From the NCBI RefSeq assembly GCF_003640395.1, contig NZ_RBZQ01000002.1, positions 496,001-560,000 of the forward strand: DNA of 64,000 nucleotides. Reading direction: 5' to 3'. The notes beneath the pieces are model-generated. The model had not been told where the DNA came from. It did no database searches and saw only the letters and a list, made by a program, of their open reading frames with translations. The position numbers and the translations under genes are program-made. This document shows positions 12,143 through 21,254 of the stretch, in pieces; within the stretch, counting starts at the first letter, position 1; each line of letters opens with the position of its first letter. Source of the stretch: Stutzerimonas urumqiensis. Lineage in GTDB: Bacteria > Pseudomonadota > Gammaproteobacteria > Pseudomonadales > Pseudomonadaceae.

Positions 12143-12403
12143 ATGGCCGTAGAAGTGGTGTACCGCAGCAGCAGAGACCCGGAGCGCTTGTTCATGGATA
12201 AAGCTGAAGCAGATCGTCACGACAAGATGCTCGAGCTGGCCGAAGCGCTCGGCGCTACGCTCATGGCGGCCGTTCCGTCACTCAGCGAGCAGCAGGCCGA
12301 GGATGTCGGCATCTTCATGGCCAAGCACCGCGAGCACTTCGCCAAGGCCTTCAAGCAGAATCTGGAGGCGCTGGCGGAGCTGTCGCAGCCCCCGTCCAGC
12401 TGA
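12143..12403 (+). CDS. yebG: YebG family SOS-inducible protein
   Basis: An 86-residue protein that matches YebG along its length (MAVEVVYRSSRDPERLFMDKAEADRHDKMLELAE). YebG is a small DNA-damage-inducible protein of unknown biochemical role. The LexA box just upstream supports SOS control. It is probably monocistronic: 81 bases separate it from the SDR gene, and the next gene has its own ribosome-binding site. Confidence 0.92.
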   Translation: MAVEVVYRSSRDPERLFMDKAEADRHDKMLELAEALGATLMAAVPSLSEQQAEDVGIFMAKHREHFAKAFKQNLEALAELSQPPSS

Positions 12404-12507
12404 GGCCAGTGCGCGGTCCTGTCGCACCGCCGAACGGCATGCGTTTGACGAACTTGTGGCCATCATGGGCAGTCAATTGCTGGCAGCCATACCCTGGGGG
12501 TAGCCCT

Positions 12508-12789
12508 ATGAAGAGCCCATTTCAGATGATCAGCGATGCCTTCCAGCCTCGCTATCGCGTGAATTTCAGTATCGACAAACCGGACGGCAGCATCTTGCTG
12601 ACGCTTTCGGATGACAACGGTGCGGCCGTCAAACGCTACATCGCGCCCGGCCAGTGGAAGGATCGCGAGAAGCTGCAGCGCCTGATTGCCAGCCTGAGCG
12701 CTACCCTCGCGATCGAGCAGGACGACACCTCCGCCCACGCCGTTCAGGCCCTGCGCAACGCTCGGTCCTCGCATTCGCTCCAAGCCTGA
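12508..12789 (+). CDS. small DUF3509-like protein
   Basis: A 93-residue protein beginning MKSPFQMISDAFQPRYRVNFSI. It resembles the DUF3509 family, small Pseudomonas proteins of unknown role, with a PDGSILLTLSD strand segment and a conserved GQW. The start follows a GGGGG run by eight bases. No signal peptide or membrane segment is visible. It ends 109 bases from the convergent LuxR-type gene; that gap contains an A-rich stretch (acaaaacaacaacaagaa) but no clear terminator. Confidence 0.7.
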   Translation: MKSPFQMISDAFQPRYRVNFSIDKPDGSILLTLSDDNGAAVKRYIAPGQWKDREKLQRLIASLSATLAIEQDDTSAHAVQALRNARSSHSLQA

Positions 12790-12898
12790 CGCGTCCCCGC
12801 CGCCACACAAAACAACAACAAGAACCCGTCTCCCTCGCTTGCGGCCAGCCCGTCGAGCCGAAGCACCCCTGCCCGCCCTCTATCTGCCGACGAACCGA

Positions 12899-15514
12899 TC
12901 AAAGCAGAGCCAGGCTCTTCGCCCGAGCCACCGCCTGGGTGCGACGAGCGACCCCCAGCTTGGTGTTGATCCGCCGCGCATGGGTCTTGACCGTATGCAA
13001 GGAAATGAACAGCTGCTCGGCAATCTCCTGGTTCGAGCAACCCTGCGCGATCAGCCGAAGCACCGTCAGCTCCCGGTTGCTCAGCACCAGGTCATCGGCA
13101 GTCGCGACGGGCTCGTCGATGTCGCGCTCGTAATGCTGCAAGCGCTCGTGAAGGGTTTCGTCCTTGTTGCCGAGCACACGCGCCAGCCAGCCAGGTTGCC
13201 GCTGCTGCAATTCGTAAAGGGGTTTGACGAGCTTTCGCCTGGCCGCCTCGGTCAATGCCCGACGCAGTTCGGTGTCGGCCTCGCTCGCCCTGCCCGCCAT
13301 CAGCAGCGCCTCCGCCAGGGTGAACCGGCTTTCGCAGGCCAGGCACAGCCGCTGACCGAGCATGCTCTCGGCGATCAAGGCCTGAAGGCGGGTGATTGCC
13401 AGCTGCGGATGGCCTTCGAGCATGTCCACGACAGCCCGGTAGCGCTGCAGGCGCGGCAACAGTTCATAGAAGCCTGACGGCGCCAGGAAATCGCCTGATT
13501 CGTACAGCTCGGCCACCAGCTCGAACGCATTGCGCGCCTTGATCAGCTCCCCTTGATTCAGCCAGGCCAGGCCGGTGGCGAACTGGAGAATGCCGCGAAA
13601 ACGCGACTCCGGCACATGACGCCATTGCATCATGCGCTCGGCCTCGCGCAGCCAATGATAGGCAGTCGGCATGTCCTGGTTGCGAATCGCCAGCTCGCCG
13701 AGGCCCAGGTAGCCGAAGAACGCGTAGGAGTCACCGCAATTTTCCGTCTCGGCCCGCCCTTCTTCGTAGGCTTGCCGCGCCTGCTCGTCGAGCCCCTGGT
13801 AGGCGAGCAGGTGGCCTTGCAAAAGCTTCAGCCGGCCCAGTATCGGGCTATGACGGACGCTGTCGCGCAACGAAACGAAGGCCTGATCGAGCACACCCAC
13901 CGCCCGGCTGAATTCACCGGTGATCTCCAGCAACTGGACCCGATCGACGGTCAGCATCACTTCATACAGCAGGCTGCCGTTGAGCCGGGCGAGCTTCATG
14001 CCTTCGCTGTTGTAATGCAGCGCCGGATCGATGTCGCCCTCGGCCATCGCCTGCTGGGTAAGCGCCTGGTAGCAGAGCACCCTCTGGGCCCATGAGTGAT
14101 CGGTCAGCACCTCCAACGCCTGCAGGCAGTGTTCGCGCGCCGAGGGCTCGCCGCGCAACCGCGCAAGAAAGCCGCGCAAGGCCTGCCAGTGAGCCAGCAA
14201 CAAGGCCTGGCGGCGCGCATCAGGCCGCGGGAAGAACTTGGCGAGATTCGCCAGGCATTCATCGACCTCATCCAGCCGCGCACAGATGATCAAGGCCCAG
14301 CCATGCAGCACGATCAACCGGGTGGTGCTGGCGAACAGCGCCTGGGGCAACTCGGCGCGCCAGCGGAGGAAATGCGAGACGTTTTCGCCGATCAGCAACT
14401 GCTCCTGCCCGAAACGCTGCAGGTAGTTCGCCGCCACCTCCGACTGGCCCGCCCAGAGGGCATGTTCCACGGCCTCGCGCATCTCGCCCTTGCTGGCGAA
14501 CCACTGGCAGGCGCGCAGGTGCACCTGGGTTGGCAGAACCGCCTCGGGCAAACGCTGCAACAGCTGTGCGAACGGTCGCCAGAGGCGGAACCACTCGCCG
14601 CAGCTATCCAGCTGGCGAATGAACAGTTGCCGGGATTTCAACTGATCGAGCAGGCCGGTCCCTGCCCCATCGAGCACATGCTCGCAAAGCGCAGCGGAGA
14701 AGCGAGGCATGCGCGCCAGCACGAACAGCGCATGGCGGATGTCCTCGGCCACGCCATCCAGCACCTCACGATAGATGTAGTCGCGCAACAGCGGCGTCCC
14801 CGCCGCGAGCCGCTCACGCAAGGACTGTTCGTCGGCATTCAGCAGAAGGAGGCAGACGCCTGCGAGCCAGCCCTCCATGCACTGCGAGAGATCGCGGAAG
14901 GTGTCTTCGGGCAGTCGCAAGCGATGGAGCCCCAGCAGGAGCCGCAGCTCCGCCTCGGTAAGGGCGAGCGCCTCGGCCTCCAGCTCCAGAAGATCACCCT
15001 GCAACAGCAGGCGCGGCAGCTTCCAGTCCGGCAGGCGGCGGCTGGTCACCCACCAGGCAACGGTGTCGGGGCCACTGACCAGCATCGCGTCCAGACAGGC
15101 GTCGAGCTCGGGGCTCGGGTCCCTCGGGTAGTCGTCGAGCATGATCCAGCAGGGTCCGGGCGCCTGCGCGAGCAAGCGCCGCAGGCTGGTCTGCACGTCC
15201 GGACCGGCGTCGGGCAGGCGGCCGAATGCCTCGCACAGCTGCTCATAAAGTTGCTGCGGCGAACAGGCGGATCCAGCCAGATCGAGCCACACGACGCCCG
15301 TCCCGGCTGGCACGGCCTTGGCACAGGCCTTCATCAGCACGCTCTTGCCGAATCCGGCCGGAGCGCAGAGCAGGCGCAGGCGGCAGTGGGTCGTGAGCAG
15401 TGGCTCGATGAGCCGGGATCGTTCGATGTATTGCGGCGGAAGTCGCGGGCCAGCCATCACGGTAGGCGCGGCGTTGGCGGCAGCGATGGCACCCAGTGGT
15501 GAACCTGCGGACAT
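12899..15514 (-). CDS. MalT-type LuxR family transcriptional regulator (LAL)
   Basis: An 871-residue regulator. The N-terminal STAND-type ATPase has Walker A APAGFGKS at 51-58 and a Walker B-like WIMLDDYP. A long helical repeat region (about 330-790) resembles the TPR-like sensor of MalT. The C-terminal LuxR helix-turn-helix is in the last 65 residues (LSNRELTVLRLIAQGCSNQEIAEQLF in sections, then HTVKTHARRINTKLG). Such proteins are switched on by a small ligand plus ATP. It lies 151 bases downstream of DUF1329 on the same strand, past a terminator, so it is probably expressed separately but may control the DUF1302/DUF1329 pair. Confidence 0.9.
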   Translation of the reverse strand: MSAGSPLGAIAAANAAPTVMAGPRLPPQYIERSRLIEPLLTTHCRLRLLCAPAGFGKSVLMKACAKAVPAGTGVVWLDLAGSACSPQQLYEQLCEAFGRLPDAGPDVQTSLRRLLAQAPGPCWIMLDDYPRDPSPELDACLDAMLVSGPDTVAWWVTSRRLPDWKLPRLLLQGDLLELEAEALALTEAELRLLLGLHRLRLPEDTFRDLSQCMEGWLAGVCLLLLNADEQSLRERLAAGTPLLRDYIYREVLDGVAEDIRHALFVLARMPRFSAALCEHVLDGAGTGLLDQLKSRQLFIRQLDSCGEWFRLWRPFAQLLQRLPEAVLPTQVHLRACQWFASKGEMREAVEHALWAGQSEVAANYLQRFGQEQLLIGENVSHFLRWRAELPQALFASTTRLIVLHGWALIICARLDEVDECLANLAKFFPRPDARRQALLLAHWQALRGFLARLRGEPSAREHCLQALEVLTDHSWAQRVLCYQALTQQAMAEGDIDPALHYNSEGMKLARLNGSLLYEVMLTVDRVQLLEITGEFSRAVGVLDQAFVSLRDSVRHSPILGRLKLLQGHLLAYQGLDEQARQAYEEGRAETENCGDSYAFFGYLGLGELAIRNQDMPTAYHWLREAERMMQWRHVPESRFRGILQFATGLAWLNQGELIKARNAFELVAELYESGDFLAPSGFYELLPRLQRYRAVVDMLEGHPQLAITRLQALIAESMLGQRLCLACESRFTLAEALLMAGRASEADTELRRALTEAARRKLVKPLYELQQRQPGWLARVLGNKDETLHERLQHYERDIDEPVATADDLVLSNRELTVLRLIAQGCSNQEIAEQLFISLHTVKTHARRINTKLGVARRTQAVARAKSLALL

Positions 15515-15614
15515 GGCAACGGCTCTCTCTTGTTCGACTCCGGTGCGGGCCGGAGCTGGGCTTCACCCCTTTGAGCTAATGGCCGAAAAGTATCACCTAA
15601 CCCAGCGGTCGAAC

Positions 15615-15641
15615 AAAAAAAGGCGGCCGTATGGCCGCCTT
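15615..15641 (-). terminator. rho-independent terminator after DUF1329
   Basis: On the minus strand a perfect 9-bp stem AAGGCGGCC/GGCCGCCTT with a 4-base loop is followed by a run of seven T residues. It lies 24 bases past the DUF1329 stop codon. Confidence 0.95.
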
Positions 15642-15665
15642 ATCTAACCAACTGATGACGCGGGA

Positions 15666-17027
15666 TCAGCGAACCCCGGCATTACGCAGCGCAGCGGGCG
15701 TGAAATCCCGAGCGGAGGCTTCGTAGCCGTACTCGAAGGGCTCTTCCTCGTTGCTCATGCCGATGGCCAGATAACGACCGGCGATGATGTCGTAAAGCGC
15801 CTCGAAGGCATACGCCGGCACCTTCTCCGGGTAATGCTGCAGCAGGTGGGCTTCACCGACGCGCCACAGTTGGCCACGACCGTCATAAAGCTCCGACTGG
15901 GCGATGATCCAGCTGTCCTCGTCGACGTAGAACTTGCGCTTGGCGTAGATGTTGCGCTCACCTTCCTTCAGGGTCGCCTCGACTTCCCAGACGCGGTGCA
16001 GTTCGTAGCGAGCCAGATCCTGATTGACGTGACCGGCTTTCAGGATGTCCTCGTACTTCACGTCCTTCGAGTTGATCTCGTAGCTGTTGTACGGAATGAA
16101 CATCTCGCGCTTGCCGATGAGCTTCCAGTTGTAGCGGTCCGGCGCGCCGTTGAACATGTCGAAGTTGTCCGACGTACGCATGCCATCGGCGGCCGTGCCC
16201 GGACCGTCGTAAGCCACCTGCGGCGCGCGACGAACGCGGCGCTGACCAGCGTTGTAGATCCAGGCCTGGCGCGGTTCCTTGACCTGGTCGAGCGAGTCGT
16301 GAACCAGCAGCACGTTGCCGGCCAGACGCGAAGGCGCCGTGACCCGCTGCTTGAAGAACAGCAGGGCGTTCTTCGAATCTTCCGGATCCAGGTCCTTCAT
16401 TTCGCTGGGAAACGCGACTTCGTCCTCGAAGTGCACCAGGGTGTAGCTGCCGTCGGTCTGGGGCGTCGCCTGCACGATGTTGCGACGCACGTTGCCACCG
16501 CGATAACGCGTGATGTGGTTCCAGATGACCTGCAGACCGTTTTCCGGAATCGGGAAAGCGTAGTACCGGCTATCGGCGAAGTTCGCGAGGCCGTTGCCGC
16601 CCTCGACCAGCTGGGTGTTCAGGGCGCTCTTCTTGGCCGCTTCGTAGATGCGATCAGGTACCGCCGCGCTGCGGTGCGTCTCGAATACCCGCATCTTGTA
16701 GGTTTCGGGGTAGCGCTTGAACATGGCGATCTGGCCCGCGGACAGCTTGTCCTGGTACTGCTCGTAGTTCTGCGCGGTGATCACGAACTTGGGCTGCTCG
16801 CCCTCGAACGGGTTGGTGATGTGACCGTCCTCGAGAGGGGCCGCATCGACCGGCAGGCCGCCGGTCCAGGCCGGGATGGTGCCCTCGGCGTTGCCGGCCA
16901 TCTCGGCGCCGAGCGGGGTGAGGGTCGTTCCGAGCTTGGCCGCTTCCTCCGGAGAGACCGCGGCCGTCACGCTGCTTGCCAGCAGGGAGAGAGCCAAGAC
17001 ACTGAATAGTTTTCTTGTTGTTTTCAT
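15666..17027 (-). CDS. DUF1329 outer-membrane lipoprotein-sorting-like protein
   Basis: A 453-residue exported protein with signal peptide (MKTTRKLFSVLALSLLASSVTA, in two parts: basic start, hydrophobic core, cleavage after VTA). It matches DUF1329, a family structurally related to LolA/LolB lipoprotein carriers and nearly always encoded with DUF1302. The function is not established; roles in export or uptake of hydrophobic substrates have been proposed. It follows DUF1302 after a 114-base gap holding a long hairpin, and a strong terminator follows. Its start region carries an A-rich Hfq/Crc-type motif. Confidence 0.88.
   Translation of the reverse strand: MKTTRKLFSVLALSLLASSVTAAVSPEEAAKLGTTLTPLGAEMAGNAEGTIPAWTGGLPVDAAPLEDGHITNPFEGEQPKFVITAQNYEQYQDKLSAGQIAMFKRYPETYKMRVFETHRSAAVPDRIYEAAKKSALNTQLVEGGNGLANFADSRYYAFPIPENGLQVIWNHITRYRGGNVRRNIVQATPQTDGSYTLVHFEDEVAFPSEMKDLDPEDSKNALLFFKQRVTAPSRLAGNVLLVHDSLDQVKEPRQAWIYNAGQRRVRRAPQVAYDGPGTAADGMRTSDNFDMFNGAPDRYNWKLIGKREMFIPYNSYEINSKDVKYEDILKAGHVNQDLARYELHRVWEVEATLKEGERNIYAKRKFYVDEDSWIIAQSELYDGRGQLWRVGEAHLLQHYPEKVPAYAFEALYDIIAGRYLAIGMSNEEEPFEYGYEASARDFTPAALRNAGVR
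17009..17027 (-). promoter_or_regulatory. A-rich Hfq/Crc-type motif at DUF1329 start
   Basis: The message begins ATGAAAACAACAAGAAAAC. It contains AACAACAA, a perfect AANAANAA catabolite motif, overlapping the ribosome-binding area. In Pseudomonas, Hfq with Crc represses translation at such sites during catabolite repression. Assignment here is by sequence only. Confidence 0.6.
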
Positions 17028-17077
17028 ACGATTGCAGTTCCTCGTGATTCGGGATTGCGACGGTTGCCGTCACTCAT

Positions 17078-17121
17078 CGCCCGCATCCAGACCGATCCAT
17101 ATCGGCGGAAGGATGCGGGCG
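17078..17121 (-). other. long hairpin between DUF1302 and DUF1329
   Basis: CGCCCGCATCC (17078-17088) pairs perfectly with GGATGCGGGCG (17111-17121), and the loop holds a second stem CCGAT/ATCGG. No T run follows, so it looks like an intercistronic stabiliser or attenuator that would favour DUF1302 message over DUF1329. Just inside the gap, GACGG-TTG-CCGTC (17059-17071) is a further small palindrome. Confidence 0.6.
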
Positions 17122-17141
17122 CTGTACTACAGACTGCCTCC

Positions 17142-18917
17142 TTAGAAGTTGACGCCCACGCTGAAGGCGAGGAAGTCGCGATCGGTCAGGGTGTTGTAAT
17201 CGCCACCGAAGAAGTCGGTGTAGGAAAGACCGGCGGTGTAGGTGTTCTGGTACTCGGCATCGACACCGATGCTCACAGCCTTGGAGCCTTCGTTGAAGAC
17301 CGGCCCGTAGCCATCGACATCGTGCGAGAACGAGACGTTCGGCGTCAGGTTGATACCGGCGAACACGTTGCTGTAGTTGGCCAAGGCACGCAGGCGATAG
17401 CCCCAGGAGTTGGCGGTCGTGAAGCCGTCGTTTCCGTATTCCGGGGTATCCAGGCCATAGATCGAGTCACGGCCGTAGCGAAGCTCGCTCTTGCTCTCCA
17501 GTCCGCCAACATGGGTGTAACCGATTTCACCCACCAGCGTCACACGACCGGCACCCAGCACCTGATCGATGAAGTGAGTGAAGGTGGTTTGCAGCTGGGT
17601 GACTTCCTTACGGTTGTAGCCGCGCTGCTCCACACCTGCCTGCGCCAGCGCGGCCGGCACGCCACCAACCGCAGCAGCACCCGCCACACTACGCGCCAGC
17701 CGGCCCGTCATATCAGTCGTATTGATCTGGACCGGCATGTTCGGCCGGTAGCTGATCTCGCCGGACCAGGCCGTGCCGGTAGGCAGCGTCGTCGCAAAAC
17801 TGGCGCCATACAGCCGGATGTCCTCGGGGTATTCAAGGAAGTATTCGCCATTGCTCAGCAGGATCGGGCTGGCAAGTGCCGGGGTGCGCAGTGCAGCGGT
17901 AATCGCTGCAGCATTCGCATTGCGCATGCTCAGGTTCGGAGTGCGGCTGTGGTAGTTCATGAAGTAGACGCCGTACTCGGCAGCGTCTGCCAGCCAACGG
18001 AACGCGACACCGTACTGGCCGGAGTCACGAGCGTCCCTATCGCCGCCCCGACGGACAAGCAAGCCTTCTTCCTCTACGTTGATGCCAAGTGCTGCGCGAG
18101 CAGGGGCCGGTATAGCCAGCAGGGTGTTAACGGTGGCCTCGTCGAGGATGTTGTAATTCATGTCGCAACCATCGGCGACCACGTCGGCGCCGGCGAAGAA
18201 GGTGCCGCAGTTGTCGACGATCGTCTGATCCCACTCCAACTGGTAGAAGGCTTCCATGCTCAGCTGGTCGGTCAGGCTCTGCGACACGTAGAGCATGTTG
18301 ACCGGAATCAGGCCTTCCTTGATCTCGGCGCCAGGACGACGGAACGCCGCCGCGTCGAGCGGGTTGATCGCATTGATGCTGTTGCCGATGAAGGTGCTCT
18401 CACCCCAGCTCACGACCTGGCGGCCAATACGGACGGTGCCCGGCAGGTCGCCCAGGTAGTAGTTGTGGTAGAGGAAGGCATCGAGGATTTCGGCGCCGGA
18501 GGACTGCGCGGCTTCCTTGCGGTTGCTGTCGCTGATGTCCTTGAACAGCCGGCTCTCGTCCTTCAGCTCGAAGTCGTACCAGTACTTGCCACGGATAAAC
18601 GCCCCGCTATCCCCATAGCGCAGCTCCAGATCGTGAACACCCTTGAAGATCTTGGAGAAGGTCTCGCCCTTCTCGAAGTTCAGGCGGCCGTCGTCACCGG
18701 TCTGCGTGTAGCCGGTGCCCCCGTTCGCGGAGCCGACCAGATCCATGTCGGGATCGTCCATCGCCCAGCTCGCCCCCACGGAAAGCGCGGAGTCGAACTG
18801 CCCCTCGATTTCCCCGATGTTGAACGTGACGGCATACGCCGGGGCTGCGGTGCCCAATGCGATGGCGATTGCGAGGGTTTTCGGCTGGAAAAATCCCTGC
18901 CTTCTTTTTGTTGTCAT
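17142..18917 (-). CDS. DUF1302 outer-membrane protein
   Basis: A 591-residue protein with an N-terminal signal (KTLAIAIALGTAAPAYA) and alternating hydrophobic/aromatic beta-strand patterns, ending in phenylalanine (FLAFSVGVNF) as outer-membrane beta barrels do. It matches DUF1302, a family paired with DUF1329 and often near hydrophobic-compound catabolism or RND exporters. A channel role is inferred. No RND/MMPL gene is adjacent here. The ATG at 18917 follows AGGAG by eight bases, and the first codons (ACAACAAAAAGAAGG) include AACAAAAA, an Hfq/Crc-type AANAANAA match. Confidence 0.88.
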   Translation of the reverse strand: MTTKRRQGFFQPKTLAIAIALGTAAPAYAVTFNIGEIEGQFDSALSVGASWAMDDPDMDLVGSANGGTGYTQTGDDGRLNFEKGETFSKIFKGVHDLELRYGDSGAFIRGKYWYDFELKDESRLFKDISDSNRKEAAQSSGAEILDAFLYHNYYLGDLPGTVRIGRQVVSWGESTFIGNSINAINPLDAAAFRRPGAEIKEGLIPVNMLYVSQSLTDQLSMEAFYQLEWDQTIVDNCGTFFAGADVVADGCDMNYNILDEATVNTLLAIPAPARAALGINVEEEGLLVRRGGDRDARDSGQYGVAFRWLADAAEYGVYFMNYHSRTPNLSMRNANAAAITAALRTPALASPILLSNGEYFLEYPEDIRLYGASFATTLPTGTAWSGEISYRPNMPVQINTTDMTGRLARSVAGAAAVGGVPAALAQAGVEQRGYNRKEVTQLQTTFTHFIDQVLGAGRVTLVGEIGYTHVGGLESKSELRYGRDSIYGLDTPEYGNDGFTTANSWGYRLRALANYSNVFAGINLTPNVSFSHDVDGYGPVFNEGSKAVSIGVDAEYQNTYTAGLSYTDFFGGDYNTLTDRDFLAFSVGVNF

Positions 18918-18947
18918 GCGGCGCTCCTGGGTGGTTCCAAAGTGCCC

Positions 18948-18981
18948 TAACCGTAACGAGGTGGTTACCGACGGTTAAGCG
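18948..18981 (-). promoter_or_regulatory. inverted repeat and shared 12-mer upstream of DUF1302
   Basis: TAACCGT (18948-18954) and ACGGTTA (18971-18977) form an inverted repeat 31-60 bases ahead of the DUF1302 start. The right arm belongs to GACGGTTAAGCG (18970-18981), which recurs exactly 70 bases upstream of the MFS gene (25482-25493). It could be an operator for a shared regulator; the protein is unknown. Confidence 0.45.
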
Positions 18982-19375
18982 CACTAAGGTTTGATTTCTT
19001 TTGTAATCCTAAAGAATGAATGCCCTTCCCGGCAGGGCTCTCCAGCGGGCATTAATGCCACCCTGAAAGGCCGCGGGTAAGCTCAGCCTAGCCGCGAATG
19101 TCACCGACGCAAAGCCGCTCGGCACCTTTGCCCTGAGCAGGCCGTCGCAACAACGACACAAATCCGTAGCAACGCTGCGCAAATGCCCCGGATGCGCAGG
19201 CTAGAGCGCCCGAAGCGAAAGAACGGAAGCGCCTTCCGCTTGCCCGCCACAGGCGTTACCCCGGCGCTCGCATGGCACCAAAGGAAACAATCGGGCGGGT
19301 ACGGCAAGGGCGTGGCGTCGCGGTCATAAACCGCACGGATAGCCAGGCATTCAGGCGCCGGAGTTGGACGAGGTA
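18982..19375. other. non-coding gap between DUF1302 and the WbuC-like gene
   Basis: I see no supported gene here. The part nearest DUF1302 is A/T-richer (gtttgatttcttttgtaatcc) and probably holds its promoter, though no confident -10/-35 pair can be named. A small hairpin is formed by CCCTTCCCGGCAGGG near 19022-19036. The remainder lies beyond the 3' end of the WbuC-like gene and shows no terminator with a T run. Confidence 0.5.
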
Positions 19376-19867
19376 TCAGTCGAACAGCACGCGCAGTTCG
19401 GCCAGAAAGGTCGCCGCCCGAGGCTCGCCCTCTGCGGGAGCCCAGGGCGCCTGCTCACCTTCGGCCAGCGGAAGGTACGGCCCGGCCTTGCATTCCAGCA
19501 GGACGGAATCGGCTTCGAGCGTGACCAGCGCGTGATAGAGGCCGGCCGGAATATCCACGCCCAGGCAGCCGTCGGCGGCGCCCAACGCGCGACAGGCCGT
19601 GACCGCTCCCGCCGCGTCGAACAGGACCACGCCCACCCGCCCCCTGAGCAGCGTCAGCATCTCGGCCTTTTCCGGAGCCAGATGCCGGTGCGGCGCGACA
19701 TAGGTGGACGGCTGCAACCCCATCAGCAGGCGCTGACAGGGCTCGGCGTGTGAACGATGAAGAAGATGGTGGACACGCTGCCGCTCGCTGCGGCGCGCTT
19801 GCTGGGTCAGGCGGTCGAGAAGCGCGTCGTCGAAGAACACCGGCGCGACAGGCTCATCGCCGCCCAC
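19376..19867 (-). CDS. WbuC family cupin metalloprotein
   Basis: A 163-residue protein with one cupin barrel. PHRHLAPEKAEMLTLLRG gives two histidines and a glutamate as likely metal ligands, and a later histidine lies in GLYHALV. It resembles WbuC, found in some O-antigen clusters and elsewhere, of unknown reaction. The start is a GTG at 19867, two bases after the hpt stop codon and nine after AAGGG; no ATG occurs before the domain. The two-base gap suggests coupling with hpt, although no common pathway is known. Confidence 0.78.
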   Translation of the reverse strand: MGGDEPVAPVFFDDALLDRLTQQARRSERQRVHHLLHRSHAEPCQRLLMGLQPSTYVAPHRHLAPEKAEMLTLLRGRVGVVLFDAAGAVTACRALGAADGCLGVDIPAGLYHALVTLEADSVLLECKAGPYLPLAEGEQAPWAPAEGEPRAATFLAELRVLFD

Positions 19868-19869
19868 GC

Positions 19870-20427
19870 TCAGAGGCCCTTGACCGCGTAGATGCCGGCG
19901 GCGTTACGCCAGTAGCCCTTGTAGTCCATGCCATAGCCGAAGATGTAGCGATCGATGCAGCTCAGCCCGACGAAATCGGCCTTCAGGTCCGGGCGCGCCT
20001 TGCGCTGGTGGTCCTTGTCGATCAGCACGGCGGTATGTACTGCCGCGGCGCCGGCATGGCGGCAGAAGTCGATGATGGCGCTCAGCGTGTGCCCTTCATC
20101 GAGGATGTCGTCGATGATCAGCACGTCGCGGTCGATGAAGGAGATCTCCGGCTTGGCCTTCCAGAACAGTTCGCCGCCGCTGGTTTCGTTGCGGTAACGG
20201 GTCGCATGCAGGTAGGACAGCTCGAGCGGGAAGGCGAGCTTGGGCAGCAGCTTGCCGGAAAAGATCAGCCCCCCGTTCATCACGCAGAACACCACCGGAT
20301 TGCGGTCGGCCAGGGCGCCGTTGATCTGCCCGGCGACCTTGTCGATCGCCGCCTCGACCTGGGCTTCGTCGTAGAGGCAGTCGGCGTCAGCCATCACCTG
20401 GCGGATATGAGCGAGATCGACGGGCAT
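19870..20427 (-). CDS. hpt: hypoxanthine-guanine phosphoribosyltransferase
   Basis: A 185-residue type I phosphoribosyltransferase that converts hypoxanthine or guanine plus PRPP to IMP or GMP. The PRPP loop is DVLIIDDILDEGHTL, and the flexible catalytic segment is LHATRYRNETSGGE. The frame is open upstream to 20511, but the ATG at 20427 (MPVDLAHIRQVMADAD) gives the family N-terminus. It diverges from upp, so purine and pyrimidine salvage share this intergenic region. Confidence 0.95.
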   Translation of the reverse strand: MPVDLAHIRQVMADADCLYDEAQVEAAIDKVAGQINGALADRNPVVFCVMNGGLIFSGKLLPKLAFPLELSYLHATRYRNETSGGELFWKAKPEISFIDRDVLIIDDILDEGHTLSAIIDFCRHAGAAAVHTAVLIDKDHQRKARPDLKADFVGLSCIDRYIFGYGMDYKGYWRNAAGIYAVKGL

Positions 20428-20613
20428 GTGGGCACTCCAGCTTGGGACGGAACAGGCGCCTGGAAGCCGCAAAGCCCCCTGCGATGAAGGGGCGCGACGA
20501 TAGCGGCGCAACCCGCGCGCGACAAGACCTTCCGTCGACGCGGCGGAAATAGCCGGTCACGGGTCGATGCTTTAATCTAGCCCGGTTTTTCGCCCGCCCG
20601 GAGCCCACGATCC

Positions 20614-21252
20614 ATGCCCATCAAAGAGATCCGCCACCCGCTGATCCGTCACAAGCTCGGCCTGATGCGACGCGCCGACATCAGCACCAAGAATTTCCGG
20701 GAGCTGGCCCAGGAAGTCAGCGCCATCCTGACGTACGAAGCCACCCGCGACCTGCCGCTGGAGTCCTACAGCATCGACGGCTGGTGCGGCCCGGTCGAGG
20801 CCGAGAAGATATCCGGGAAGAAAATCACCGTCGTGCCGATCCTGCGGGCGGGCATCGGCATGCTCGACGGCGTGCTCAGCCTGATCCCGGGCGCGAAGGT
20901 CAGTGCGGTGGGCATCGCCCGTAACGAGGAAACGCTGCAGGCGCACACCTACCTCGAGAAGCTCGTTCCACAGATCGAACAGCGGCTGGCGATGATCATC
21001 GACCCGATGCTCGCCACCGGCGGCTCCATGGTCGCCACCATCGACATGCTCAAGCGCGCCGGCTGCCGCGACATCCGCGCGCTGGTACTGGTGGCCGCGC
21101 CCGAGGGTATCGCCGCCGTCGAGAAGGCCCATCCGGACGTCATGCTCTATACCGCCTCGATCGACCAGCGACTCGACCAGAACGGCTACATCATCCCGGG
21201 GCTGGGCGATGCCGGCGACAAGATTTTCGGCACCAAGCAGAAGGACGTCTGA
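20614..21252 (+). CDS. upp: uracil phosphoribosyltransferase
   Basis: A 212-residue enzyme making UMP from uracil and PRPP. The PRPP-binding motif is [13 protein letters not shown], and the uracil-binding tail is [16 protein letters not shown]. Length and start ([19 protein letters not shown]) match the family. It is followed two bases later by uraA, so uptake and phosphoribosylation form one operon. A likely extended -10 (TTTAAT, 20572-20577) precedes it, without a convincing -35. Confidence 0.97.
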   Translation: MPIKEIRHPLIRHKLGLMRRADISTKNFRELAQEVSAILTYEATRDLPLESYSIDGWCGPVEAEKISGKKITVVPILRAGIGMLDGVLSLIPGAKVSAVGIARNEETLQAHTYLEKLVPQIEQRLAMIIDPMLATGGSMVATIDMLKRAGCRDIRALVLVAAPEGIAAVEKAHPDVMLYTASIDQRLDQNGYIIPGLGDAGDKIFGTKQKDV

Positions 21253-21254
21253 GC

